Assembly: GCA_900771365.1 (NCBI GenBank)
Contig: CAAGNU010000338.1
Location: 1 to 38,286, forward strand
Length of the DNA: 38,286 nt
Direction: 5' to 3'
DNA from: Bacteroidales bacterium
GTDB lineage: Bacteria; Bacteroidota; Bacteroidia; Bacteroidales; P3
Under the pieces are notes generated by a model that worked only from the letters and a program-made list of their open reading frames with translations, did no database searches and was not told where the DNA came from. Both the position numbers and the translations under genes were made by a program. Positions 16,052-24,181 of the stretch are shown in pieces. The stretch's first letter is position 1; every line of letters starts with the position of its first letter.

Positions 16052-17578
16052 ATGGAACCTAAGAAAATCAAATCCGCTTTAATCTCTGTCTTCTACAAAG
16101 ACGGGCTGGAAGATATTGTCAGGGCTTTGGACAAGCAGGGCGTCACCATCTACTCCACGGGCGGCACCTACAAGTTCATCCACGACCTCGGCATCGAACC
16201 CATCGCCGTCGAATCCCTCACGGGCTATCCCTCAATCCTCGGAGGCCGCGTCAAGACGCTGCACCCCAAAGTGTTCGGCGGTATCCTCAGCCGCCGCGAC
16301 ATGTTCTCTGACGGCGAGCAGCTGGCTCAATACGAAATTCCTGAGATAGACCTCGTTATCGTCGACCTCTACCCCTTTGAAGCCACCGTGGCAAGCGGCG
16401 CTCCCGAACAGGATATTATCGAGAAAATCGACATCGGAGGCATCTCCCTCATCCGCGCAGCAGCCAAAAACTTCAAGGATGTGGTGATTGTCCCCGCCGT
16501 GAACCACTACAATGAATTCCTCAACATCTATACCGAGCAGGACGGCTGCACCACCCTCGAACAGCGCCGCCACTTCGCAGCCTGCGCTTTCAACGTCAGC
16601 TCGCACTACGACACCGCTATCTTCAACTATTTCAACCAAGAAGAGAATATCCCCGCCTTCAAGCAAAGCAGCACCCAGGCCAACGTCCTCCGCTACGGCG
16701 AGAACCCCCACCAGAAAGGCGTCTACTACGGCGACCTCGAAGGCTGCTTCACCAAGCTCAACGGCAAGGAGATTTCCTACAACAACCTCGGCGACATTGA
16801 TGCTGCCTGCGCCCTTATCGACGACTTCAGCGATACCACCTTCGCCATCCTCAAGCACAACAACGCCTGCGGCCTCGCCTGCCGCCCCACCCTGCTCCAG
16901 GCTTGGACCGATGCCCTCGCTGGAGACCCCGTCTCCGCTTTCGGCGGCATCCTCATCACCAACCGCACCATCACCAAAGAGGTGGCAGAAGAAATGCACA
17001 AGATTTTCTTCGAAGTCTGCATCGCTCCCGACTACGATGATGACGCCCTCGCCATCCTCCGCGGTAAGAAGAATCGCATCATCCTCAAACGCAACGAGTT
17101 CAAGATGCACCAGACCATGTTCCGCAGCGTGCTGAACGGCATCCTCGTCCAGGACCGCGACAATGTGGTGCCTACCGCAGCCGATATGGCCAAAAGCGTC
17201 ACATCTACCCCCATCACCGAGCAACAGGCCAAGGACCTCGCTTTCGCCACAATCCTCGTCAAGCACACCAAGAGCAACGCTATCGTCCTCGCTAAGAACG
17301 GCCAGCTTTGCGCAAGCGGCACAGGCCAGACCTCCCGCGTGGACGCACTCCGCCAGGCTATCGCCAAGGCTCAGTCGTTCAATTTCGACCTCAACGGCGC
17401 CGTGATGGCCAGCGATGCTTTCTTCCCCTTCGCCGACTGCGTTGAGATAGCCCACAATGCCGGCATCGCTGCCGTGGCCCACCCCGGCGGCTCTATCCAC
17501 GACCAAGACTCTATCGACTACTGCGAGAAAAACGGCATGGGTATGGCCATCACCGGTTTCAGACATTTTAAACATTAA
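16052..17578 (+). CDS. purH: Bifunctional AICAR formyltransferase / IMP cyclohydrolase
   Basis: This 508-residue enzyme performs the last two steps of IMP synthesis. The start is set at MEPKKIKSALISVFYKDG; the frame is open further upstream into pfkA, but those residues do not belong to the family. The N-terminal cyclohydrolase domain (about 1-195) has YSTGGTYKFI and LTGYPSILGGRVKTLHPKVFGGIL. The C-terminal transformylase domain contains ENPHQKGVYY, the catalytic pair Lys268-His269 in LKHNNACGLA, and DPVSAFGGIL. The C-terminus ITGFRHFKH is the usual family ending. The gene lies between pfkA and mreB; purH next to mreB is a common Bacteroidales arrangement. Confidence 0.96.
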   Translation: MEPKKIKSALISVFYKDGLEDIVRALDKQGVTIYSTGGTYKFIHDLGIEPIAVESLTGYPSILGGRVKTLHPKVFGGILSRRDMFSDGEQLAQYEIPEIDLVIVDLYPFEATVASGAPEQDIIEKIDIGGISLIRAAAKNFKDVVIVPAVNHYNEFLNIYTEQDGCTTLEQRRHFAACAFNVSSHYDTAIFNYFNQEENIPAFKQSSTQANVLRYGENPHQKGVYYGDLEGCFTKLNGKEISYNNLGDIDAACALIDDFSDTTFAILKHNNACGLACRPTLLQAWTDALAGDPVSAFGGILITNRTITKEVAEEMHKIFFEVCIAPDYDDDALAILRGKKNRIILKRNEFKMHQTMFRSVLNGILVQDRDNVVPTAADMAKSVTSTPITEQQAKDLAFATILVKHTKSNAIVLAKNGQLCASGTGQTSRVDALRQAIAKAQSFNFDLNGAVMASDAFFPFADCVEIAHNAGIAAVAHPGGSIHDQDSIDYCEKNGMGMAITGFRHFKH

Positions 17579-17640
17579 ATGAAACTTTTTTCAAGCTTTT
17601 CCGTATAAATAATAATTAATAGGAAAATACAATATTATAT

Positions 17641-18666
17641 ATGGGTTTATTTTCATTCTTCAACAAAGAGGTCGCTATGGACTTGGGCACAGCCAACTCC
17701 ATCGTTATCTACAACGACCAAGTAGTTATCGACGAGCCATCCATCGTGGCTGTCGACCGCAACACCAACCACATCATCGCCGTGGGCAAACGTGCGCAGA
17801 TGATGGCTGGCAAGACTGACAACAAGAATGTTGAGACCATCCGTCCGCTCCGTGGCGGCGTTATCGCCGACTTCGAGATGGCTCAGCACCTTATCCGCGA
17901 GCTTATCGGCATGACCAACATCAACCGCTCCTTCATGCCCCCATCGCTCCGCATGGTCATCTGCATTCCTTCGGGCATCACCAACGTGGAAGAACGTGCC
18001 GTGCGAGAATCCGCTGAGCAGGCTGGCGCTAAAGAGATCCGCATGATTCATGAGCCTATGGCTGCCGCTATCGGTATCGGCATCGATGTCCTCGAACCTG
18101 AGGGCCACATGATTGTCGACATCGGAGGTGGTACCGCAGAAATCGCCGTCATCTCTCTCGGCGGCATCGTCTGCAACAACTCCATCCGCGTGGCTGGCGA
18201 CGAATTTAATGAGAACGTCGTAGAATATATGCGCAAACAGCACAACATGGTTATCGGCGAGCGCACCGCCGAACAGGTGAAAATCAAAGTCGGAGCCGCC
18301 GTTAGCGAGCTCGACGACCCACCAGAGGACTACCCCACCCTCGGTCGCGACCTTCTCACGGGCCTGCCCAAGGAGATTTCTGTCAACTATAAGGAAATCG
18401 CCCACGCCCTCGACAAGTCTATCGCACGCATCGAGCAGGCTATCCTCGACACACTCTCAGCCACACCTCCTGAGCTGGCAGCCGACATCTACCGCACAGG
18501 TATCTACCTGGCAGGTGGCGGCTCATTGCTCCGCGGTCTCGACCAACGTATCTCCTCGAAGACCAAGCTCCAAGTCCACATCGCCGACGATCCTCTCCGT
18601 GCTGTCGCACGCGGTACAGGTATCGCACTGAAGAACTTCAACAAGTTCTCCTTCCTCATCCGATAA
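17641..18666 (+). CDS. mreB: Rod shape-determining actin homologue MreB
   Basis: The 341-residue protein is of normal MreB length. It has the actin-fold ATP motifs: phosphate 1 at MDLGTANS (13-20), phosphate 2 at VDIGGGTAEIAV, and an adenosine motif at LAGGGSLLRGLD. It polymerises under the inner membrane and guides lateral wall synthesis. The start (MGLFSFFNKEVAMDLG) is the standard one, 62 bp after purH. A strong intrinsic terminator begins 24 bp after the stop codon, and no mreC or mreD follows; the next gene runs in the opposite direction. The usual cotranscription with mreCD-mrdA-rodA is therefore absent here. Confidence 0.96.
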   Translation: MGLFSFFNKEVAMDLGTANSIVIYNDQVVIDEPSIVAVDRNTNHIIAVGKRAQMMAGKTDNKNVETIRPLRGGVIADFEMAQHLIRELIGMTNINRSFMPPSLRMVICIPSGITNVEERAVRESAEQAGAKEIRMIHEPMAAAIGIGIDVLEPEGHMIVDIGGGTAEIAVISLGGIVCNNSIRVAGDEFNENVVEYMRKQHNMVIGERTAEQVKIKVGAAVSELDDPPEDYPTLGRDLLTGLPKEISVNYKEIAHALDKSIARIEQAILDTLSATPPELAADIYRTGIYLAGGGSLLRGLDQRISSKTKLQVHIADDPLRAVARGTGIALKNFNKFSFLIR

Positions 18667-18689
18667 TAACAGGACACCCCTATACCTAA

Positions 18690-18726
18690 GCTGGCAATCA
18701 ACACTTCACTGATTGCCAGCTTTTTT
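18690..18726 (+). terminator. Strong intrinsic terminator after mreB
   Basis: The perfect 11-bp arms GCTGGCAATCA (18690-18700) and TGATTGCCAGC (18710-18720) flank a 9-nt loop, directly followed by six T (18721-18726). Confidence 0.9.
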
Positions 18727-18855
18727 GGTCACATTTCCCGCAGCCTTAAATAATGGGAAGACTGTTCATATACAATCGAAGCCACTCATTAGTCAATACG
18801 CCATCTTGTGAGCCTCGTTACATTTAGGACAAAACAAGTAAGAGGTACATAGAAG

Positions 18856-18888
18856 AAAGGCTCGTACAGATGATATGCACAAGCCTTT
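18856..18888 (-). terminator. Probable terminator of the glsA-dacB operon
   Basis: The arms AAAGGCT (18856-18862) and AGCCTTT (18882-18888) lie just past the stop of the DacB-like gene on the minus strand, followed by a T/C-rich tail. It faces the mreB terminator in the convergent gap. Confidence 0.55.
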
Positions 18889-18911
18889 TCGTTGTATCGA
18901 AAGAAGCCCTC

Positions 18912-20387
18912 TTAAAGTCTCACAATCTCATCAAGAATGCCTTTAATCATGGAATCCATGGTTTCATCACTACAATCGTAGTTGTTGCAGAGAATGGAGA
19001 AGCAGAACATCTCATCATTCTCGTTGGTGAAGTAGCCCACGAAATTACGGACGCCCTGCATAACGCCGCACTTGATTTTCAAGAAGCAGTCTTCGGGAAG
19101 GTTGGGAATAATAGCTGCTTCGGGGAGATTGGCGCTTATGCCCATAGTGCCCACGAAATCGAGAAAGAAAGGCTGACGCGCGATAGCGTCGAGGAACTGG
19201 CAGACGAAGTATGGCGTAACATGGTTGTCGCGAGAGAGACCGCTACCGTCCACGATGTTAACTTCGGAACCATCGAGGCCAAGCTCTTTAAAATAGTCGT
19301 ACATAAAGGCACGGCCAGAGCCGTAGCCGCCGTGTCCATCACGGATATAGCCCATAAGTTTGAAGAGGCTCTCAGAAGCAATAGTGCTGTTTGTCTGCAT
19401 AGTGAGAGCGGTGATCATGAATAGGCTGAAGGAAGTGTCGGCACAGATTTGGCGATACTGGGTAGGCATCTCAAAGTTGACAGAGGGTTCGCCTGATACA
19501 GAGATGCCGTGGTTGCGGAGATAGGCTGTAAAATCTTTGGCCATGGTGAGCCCAGGCTGCGGCAGAGATGCACGAAAATGAGTGTCGGAAGCGCCCATGG
19601 GGATTACACCGCGGCAGATACGGCCAGACTCGTATGGAGAACCGAAGAAGCAGATGTCGAAGTTGGTGTCACGAGTGCCTGTTACAGCATGGTTGGCAAT
19701 AGGGATGTCGGGATGCGTGCCTGTAATAACAGCAGGAGTGCCCACACGGCGGCCTGCACGGAGATGGACATCAATAGAGTTTTCATTGTAGTTGAGTCCA
19801 GAAGCGCCGCTTCCGTAGTAGTTGCCGAGGTCGCGCCATTGCCATGAGGGATGCACCATCTCGTCGTCGTAGAGGGATGTATCGACATAGATATGCCCAT
19901 TCACGTGTTTGATGCCCAGTTTGCGGAGGGCGGAAGTGAAGCGGAAAAAGGTCGAATCGGTGTGTGGGAAACGGTCGGAGCAAAAGAAGGGGTCGCCAGA
20001 GCCGACAACGATGATGTCGCCATTTAGGTTTCCTTGTTTATCGATAGAGCCCGAATAGAGGAGGTTCGTCTCGAAGGTGAACTTAGGTCCAAGACGGCTG
20101 TAAGAGGCAGCTGTTGTGAAGAGTTTGTTGATGGCCGCGGGCATCATAGCCAAGTCCTCATTACGGGTATAGATGGTGCTGTCCTTGGTGATGTTGTGGA
20201 CACATACACCAAGAGATGCATGCTTCACATCATGCTTGCGGGTGATGTGACGGACTACGAAGTCTATGCGGTCCGTGTTCTGTGCCAAAGCGGCAAAAGA
20301 TAGGAATGTAAGGAGAAGTATGGGCAGCACCTTCTTACATTGGGTGAGACTAGTTTTAGCAGAGATTGGGGTATGATTGTTGTGCAT
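18912..20387 (-). CDS. dacB: PBP4/DacB-family protein with all three catalytic motifs altered (probable pseudoenzyme)
   Basis: The protein has 491 residues counted from MHNNHTPIS. An in-frame ATG at 20421-20423 overlapping engB by 8 bp is an alternative start. The signal peptide ends near FAALAQ (residue 36). The PBP4 fold is recognisable: GDIIVVGSGDPFF, GNYYGSGASGLNYNEN, VDGSGLSRDNHVTP and GVRNFVGYF. The active-site motifs are degenerate. The SxxK nucleophile motif reads Ala85-Ile-Asn-Lys88 (PAAINK); the SxN motif reads Asn333-Ser-Thr335 (TNSTIASESL); and KTG reads Lys439-Cys-Gly441. DacB enzymes trim D-Ala and cleave cross-links in periplasmic peptidoglycan. This one should lack serine acylation but keeps a long open frame. 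It is the last gene of the glsA-glsB-engB operon. Confidence 0.88.
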   Translation of the reverse strand: MHNNHTPISAKTSLTQCKKVLPILLLTFLSFAALAQNTDRIDFVVRHITRKHDVKHASLGVCVHNITKDSTIYTRNEDLAMMPAAINKLFTTAASYSRLGPKFTFETNLLYSGSIDKQGNLNGDIIVVGSGDPFFCSDRFPHTDSTFFRFTSALRKLGIKHVNGHIYVDTSLYDDEMVHPSWQWRDLGNYYGSGASGLNYNENSIDVHLRAGRRVGTPAVITGTHPDIPIANHAVTGTRDTNFDICFFGSPYESGRICRGVIPMGASDTHFRASLPQPGLTMAKDFTAYLRNHGISVSGEPSVNFEMPTQYRQICADTSFSLFMITALTMQTNSTIASESLFKLMGYIRDGHGGYGSGRAFMYDYFKELGLDGSEVNIVDGSGLSRDNHVTPYFVCQFLDAIARQPFFLDFVGTMGISANLPEAAIIPNLPEDCFLKIKCGVMQGVRNFVGYFTNENDEMFCFSILCNNYDCSDETMDSMIKGILDEIVRL

Positions 20388-20415
20388 GTTCTTAAACTTC
20401 TTTCTAACGAGCGTA

Positions 20416-21027
20416 TTATTCATTATTATGTGATAAGGATTCGTTGATTTGGTCGATATAATCAAGCAGTTGGAGACGGCCATACTGCGACACAGCGGAG
20501 GTGAGGAACATCATCGGCAGTTCCTCCCAGGACTCCTGAAGCGTGCGCTTGTAGTTGTTGACCGTGGCGGCAATCTCGCGCTGGCGTTGTTTGTCGATTT
20601 TTGTGAAGACTATCGACATCGGGACGCCGTTTCTCCCTAAGAACTCGATAAATTCCAGGTCTATTGCCTGCGGAGGGATACGGGAGTCGACAAGGACGAA
20701 GACGTTGATGAGCTGTTCTCGATAGAGCATATAGTCCGTAATCATCTTCTGCCACTTCTCTCGGGAGGTCTTGGATGTGCGAGCGTAGCCGTAGCCGGGG
20801 AGGTCTACGAGGTACCAGTCCTCATTGATGAGGAAATGGTTGATGAGCTGAGTCTTGCCAGGCTTGACACTTGTCTTGGCGAGACCTTTGACACGAGTAA
20901 GCATATTAATGAGGGATGACTTGCCCACATTGCTCCTGCCGATAAAGGCATACTCCGGCAGGCCTGTATCGGGGCATTTGCGGTAATCGCTATTGCTGAC
21001 AACGAAAGTGGCTTTCTTTATCTCCAT
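20416..21027 (-). CDS. engB: Ribosome-biogenesis GTPase EngB/YsxC
   Basis: The 203-residue TRAFAC GTPase is of normal length. Its motifs are G1 GRSNVGKSS (about 30-38), a conserved Thr in the KPGKTQLINHF switch, G3 DLPGYGYA, G4 TKID and G5 TSA. EngB assists late 50S ribosomal subunit assembly in the cytoplasm. It begins 3 bp after the glsB stop codon and is followed by the DacB-like gene, so it is surely cotranscribed with its upstream neighbour. Confidence 0.95.
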   Translation of the reverse strand: MEIKKATFVVSNSDYRKCPDTGLPEYAFIGRSNVGKSSLINMLTRVKGLAKTSVKPGKTQLINHFLINEDWYLVDLPGYGYARTSKTSREKWQKMITDYMLYREQLINVFVLVDSRIPPQAIDLEFIEFLGRNGVPMSIVFTKIDKQRQREIAATVNNYKRTLQESWEELPMMFLTSAVSQYGRLQLLDYIDQINESLSHNNE

Positions 21028-21030
21028 GGC

Positions 21031-22188
21031 TTACTGCTGTTTGGTCTGACGGCGTTTTTGTCTGCGTTCGCGACGTTTGGCTCGATTGGCTCGACGGGTG
21101 CTACGACGAGTCTCTCTGTCGGTCATCTCCTTGAGGCGTTTGAGGCGTTTGAGCTCGAGGCGTTCCTCCTCGTCCATTCGTTTCCACCAAGGCATCCTCT
21201 TCATATCGATGCGAAAGAGGTGGAGGCGGTCGAAGACGCGGTTTTTGGTTTCGTAAGACTCAAAGTAACGCTGCCGCTTCTCTGGGAGAAGGTCGCGGAG
21301 GTCTACGAGGATGCCTGTCTCATCGGTGTTGCCGAAATCCTTATTGATGGCTGTGCCGAAGGAACGCATAGAGGGGGAAAGATTCATATAGGCGTTGATC
21401 ATCGCGGGGACGGCAGAGCCGAGGGCTCGCACATTGCGTACCAAAATCTGATAATCTTCTTTATAGTTACGACCGCTGAAAAGCTCGTGCAACTCGTTGA
21501 GGTCGCTTTGAATTCCGAGAGGAGCATTGGGACGCACAAGGCCGTCACGGTCAGGGAAATGCTTCTGCATAAAATAGAGCACGAGGTCCTTTGCGCGGCG
21601 ATTCATCTGCGGATACATCGTAATCTTGCCAAAGAAGTAGCGTGTCTCGGGAATCTCCATGGCGATACCGCCGAGGCCGTCCCAGAGGTTGTCCAAAGAA
21701 TAGAGCCCTTTGCGGAGATTGTTGCCTGGCTGGAAATCGGGCTGGACAAAAGCACGGCCAAGTTCAACTGTATATGGGAGTATCTTATTCACAAAATCAG
21801 CCGAATACTGGAAAAGTTCTGCCGTGGGAGTCTCTATCATGCCAAGGTCGTTTTGAAGCATGTTGGTACCATGTATGAAGCGGTAGCCTCCCACAATTTC
21901 CTCATCCTCAGGACTCCACACAAAGAGTTGTTTGAAACAGTAGGGCTCGGGGAGGGTGTCGAACTGGTCAATATCGCAATCCTTGCCCGTGCCGCTTCCA
22001 TCGAGGGCATAGCTGAGCTCGCGCAGCCGACCGATTTCGCGCATGATATTGGGCGAGAGATGGGCTGTAGTGATATAGATTTCCTTATTGCCGCAATTGG
22101 TCTTGCGGAGGAAGTTCTTGTGCTTCAGCTCGGCGCGGATGAGTCCGCGGGGCACTTTGGGGATGATGTATGATGTATCTATTTCCAT
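21031..22188 (-). CDS. glsB: GlsB-like N-acyltransferase for glycine (amino) lipids
   Basis: The protein has 385 residues. Its central part resembles the GNAT-type acyltransferases of the OlsB/GlsB group (Acetyltransf_5 family): REIGRLRELSYALDG near 50-65, then DEEIVGGYRFIHG, and TVELGRAFVQPDFQPGNNLRKGLYSLDNLWDGLGG. In Bacteroides, GlsB makes the N-acyl (3-hydroxy fatty acid) bond of glycine lipids and GlsA adds the second acyl chain. The C-terminal 40 residues are strikingly basic (RRSTRRANRAKRRERRQKRR), plausibly a membrane- or nucleic-acid-contacting tail. It lies 54 bp downstream of the PlsC-like partner gene and 3 bp before engB. The substrate is inferred from this pairing. Confidence 0.78.
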   Translation of the reverse strand: MEIDTSYIIPKVPRGLIRAELKHKNFLRKTNCGNKEIYITTAHLSPNIMREIGRLRELSYALDGSGTGKDCDIDQFDTLPEPYCFKQLFVWSPEDEEIVGGYRFIHGTNMLQNDLGMIETPTAELFQYSADFVNKILPYTVELGRAFVQPDFQPGNNLRKGLYSLDNLWDGLGGIAMEIPETRYFFGKITMYPQMNRRAKDLVLYFMQKHFPDRDGLVRPNAPLGIQSDLNELHELFSGRNYKEDYQILVRNVRALGSAVPAMINAYMNLSPSMRSFGTAINKDFGNTDETGILVDLRDLLPEKRQRYFESYETKNRVFDRLHLFRIDMKRMPWWKRMDEEERLELKRLKRLKEMTDRETRRSTRRANRAKRRERRQKRRQTKQQ

Positions 22189-22242
22189 GGTTCTTTTGTA
22201 AATTGTAATTTGTGAATTGACAACACCTCTTCATTTGTCAGC

Positions 22243-23124
22243 TCACTGCACACTAAACTGGAACTGGGCTTTATGGTTCACGGCCAGCTGATAACAATGC
22301 TGTTTGACGAGTTCTGCCCACTCCTTCGGCGTGTGTCGTCCGTCGAAAGTGCTCCAAGGAATCGGCGCACCCACCACAAGACGGAGCTTTTTGCCTCTCT
22401 GAGCAAACATCTCGGCTGGCAGGAGAGCCATCTCGAAATTGAACTTGATGCCCAGCCTCTCGCGGAGATGGGCGAGATTGTAGAAGCGCTTGCGGTTTCG
22501 GGCAGCGAAGAAGAAGGGAACAATGTCGCGATGGTATTTCACTGCCTTCTTGATGAAGGTAGGCTTCCATTCCAAATCACGGATTGAGCCGTCCTTCTGC
22601 TTGCGGGAGCAGAGGCCGGCAGGGAAGAAGAGCAACGTGTTCTCACCTGCGAAAGCATCCTCCAAGGCGTTCACGTTAGCAGCGTTCCTATGCACTTTGT
22701 CCACGGGGACGAAGAGGGGCGCAGGGCCTGGAAGGTAGAGTAGGAAATCATTAACAGGGAACTTGATGTCCTGTCTGTAGCGGCCAATAGCCCCCATAAG
22801 GGCTAGGCCGTCTGGACCTCCGAGGGGGTGGTTGCCAGCAATGATAGGGAACCCCTCTGCGGGGATGTTCTCACCTCCGACCACGTCGAGCAAGACGTTG
22901 AGATCCGCACCCTCCTTGCCTTCCAAAAAGGCATGGACAAAGTCCAAACCAAACTTCTCTCGATGCCGATAAATGGTAGAATTAATCTCATCAAGGTGCA
23001 AAAGGCGTTCCACCCATCTCACCATCCAGTTGGGAAGCTTAACCTTTTTATCAGCCAAAACTTTCTTGATATCAATATGTTTCGGCGATATGTCTTCGGG
23101 ATTTATATGGTTCAGATTATCCAT
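22243..23124 (-). CDS. glsA: GlsA-like O-acyltransferase (PlsC family)
   Basis: This 293-residue acyltransferase has the PlsC-type block GNHPLGGPDG (97-106), a variant of the usual NHxxxxD with one extra residue, then FFPAGLCSRKQ (equivalent to the FPEGTRS block) and VPVDK. It should be a peripheral inner-membrane enzyme. Beside the GlsB-like gene it most likely adds the second, ester-linked acyl chain in glycine-lipid synthesis; a general lysophospholipid acyltransferase is the alternative. It is the first gene of the glsA-glsB-engB-dacB operon. A -7 box TATCTTTG lies 23 bp upstream. Confidence 0.75.
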   Translation of the reverse strand: MDNLNHINPEDISPKHIDIKKVLADKKVKLPNWMVRWVERLLHLDEINSTIYRHREKFGLDFVHAFLEGKEGADLNVLLDVVGGENIPAEGFPIIAGNHPLGGPDGLALMGAIGRYRQDIKFPVNDFLLYLPGPAPLFVPVDKVHRNAANVNALEDAFAGENTLLFFPAGLCSRKQKDGSIRDLEWKPTFIKKAVKYHRDIVPFFFAARNRKRFYNLAHLRERLGIKFNFEMALLPAEMFAQRGKKLRLVVGAPIPWSTFDGRHTPKEWAELVKQHCYQLAVNHKAQFQFSVQ

Positions 23125-23146
23125 AATGCGCTAATATTCGAAAATG

Positions 23147-23179
23147 CAAAGATACGATTTTTTTTTGATATAAAAGAAA
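23147..23179 (-). promoter_or_regulatory. Probable promoter of the glsA operon
   Basis: On the minus strand TATCTTTG (23147-23154) matches the Bacteroidetes -7 box. TTTC (23176-23179) 21 bp upstream is an imperfect -33 box. The leader would be short (about 15 nt). Confidence 0.6.
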
Positions 23180-23225
23180 ATATATATAACAAAATGCAAT
23201 TAGTCTGAAACGTTACATTCACTTG

Positions 23226-23256
23226 AAGGCCGAGAACGAATGGCATTCTCGGCCTT
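23226..23256 (-). terminator. Hairpin after the lipoprotein gene
   Basis: The perfect 11-bp arms AAGGCCGAGAA (23226-23236) and TTCTCGGCCTT (23246-23256) flank a 9-nt loop, between the 3' end of the lipoprotein gene and the glsA promoter. No T run follows on the minus strand, so it may act as an RNA 3'-end stabiliser instead. Confidence 0.5.
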
Positions 23257-23364
23257 TGATGTGCTACTTAGACCCGAAACAGCGGCCGAATAATGGCACA
23301 CTGGCTTTGAGAGGTAATGAGTGAACTGCGAACTGACAATACATCTTCAGCTCACAGTTCGCAG

Positions 23365-24096
23365 CTACAGTGGGCGGACAAGGCGGACAGAGCGGCCTGT
23401 GCCGCGGTTGCCGTCGTAGTATGTGCCCAATTGGGCTGGATTTGCGTAGACGTAGTAAGCATAGCGGTCAGAGTATGGTGTGGAGGTCCAGTACTGGCAG
23501 ACTTCGCCTTGATGCTCGATGGTCTCGTCGAAGCGGGTGCCGGCAGCAGGAAGGAAGAGCACGCCTTTCTTCTCCATCCGTTCCCACTCTTCAGCGCCGA
23601 AAGTGTTGGTCTCCCAGTCCATGACAAAGAGGTTGAGACCTTCGGGTTGGCAATCGTCGGGCAGGATGATGATACCGTGGATGCCGCAGACCGTAGCACA
23701 GATGCGCTTCGAGCCTGCCTCAGGACGTTCGAAGAGGAGGTATGTCCACTCCTCATGCGTCAGAGTGCGCCAGCCCGACTCATCGAGGTTGTCGCCCCAT
23801 TCGACGTATGTGGCGTAGGGCGATGAGCCTGTGGCCGTATTGGAGGGGTTGTCGCCCGAGCCCCATCCGAAATGGTCTCCGTATTCGTATTGGTGGTCGG
23901 CGAAGGAGTAGCCCGACTCGGCATCGTAGCAGAGGTTGCCTGCGGCAAAACGGACTTGTTCGGTTGCCGATATTGAGAAGGCACCTTTCTTGAGCATCGG
24001 GAACGGGTCGTCCTTCGTGCAGGAGGCGAAGAGCATGGTCGCAGCCACGAGGAGGAGCATGAGGCTCGCATGTTGGTCGGATTTTCTTGTATTCAT
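23365..24096 (-). CDS. Lipoprotein of the 'major paralogous domain' / FGE-like type
   Basis: The 243-residue protein has a signal sequence ending in the lipobox FASC (Cys26; MLFASCTKDD), so it is probably a lipoprotein. The remainder (VRFAAGNLCYD..., YATYVEWGDNLDESGWRTLTHEEWTYLLFER, GVLFLPAAGTRFDE, YWTSTPYSDRYAYYVYA, GRSVRLVRPL) has the layout of the C-type-lectin/FGE-like surface domains common in large Bacteroidales paralogue families. The W-T-S-T and SVRLVR segments are characteristic. Its role is unknown. It follows the M16 peptidase gene after 85 bp; linkage to it is possible but no shared function is evident. Confidence 0.72.
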   Translation of the reverse strand: MNTRKSDQHASLMLLLVAATMLFASCTKDDPFPMLKKGAFSISATEQVRFAAGNLCYDAESGYSFADHQYEYGDHFGWGSGDNPSNTATGSSPYATYVEWGDNLDESGWRTLTHEEWTYLLFERPEAGSKRICATVCGIHGIIILPDDCQPEGLNLFVMDWETNTFGAEEWERMEKKGVLFLPAAGTRFDETIEHQGEVCQYWTSTPYSDRYAYYVYANPAQLGTYYDGNRGTGRSVRLVRPL

Positions 24097-24181
24097 GATG
24101 ATGTCGTTGTTTGATTTATCACTTGTTAGTGAATTTCGAACTATAAACTGATGGTTTCAGTCCCTCTCCGCATTCCCCAAT

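Noticed and set aside
16052..17578. An upstream extension of purH into the pfkA gene (open from 15938).
   Set aside because: Those 38 extra codons overlap the pfkA C-terminus in another frame and do not resemble PurH; the ATG at 16052 gives the normal family N-terminus.
18727..18855. Possible small gene or tRNA in the mreB/dacB convergent gap.
   Set aside because: No cloverleaf, no start with plausible coding content; only the two terminators are supported.
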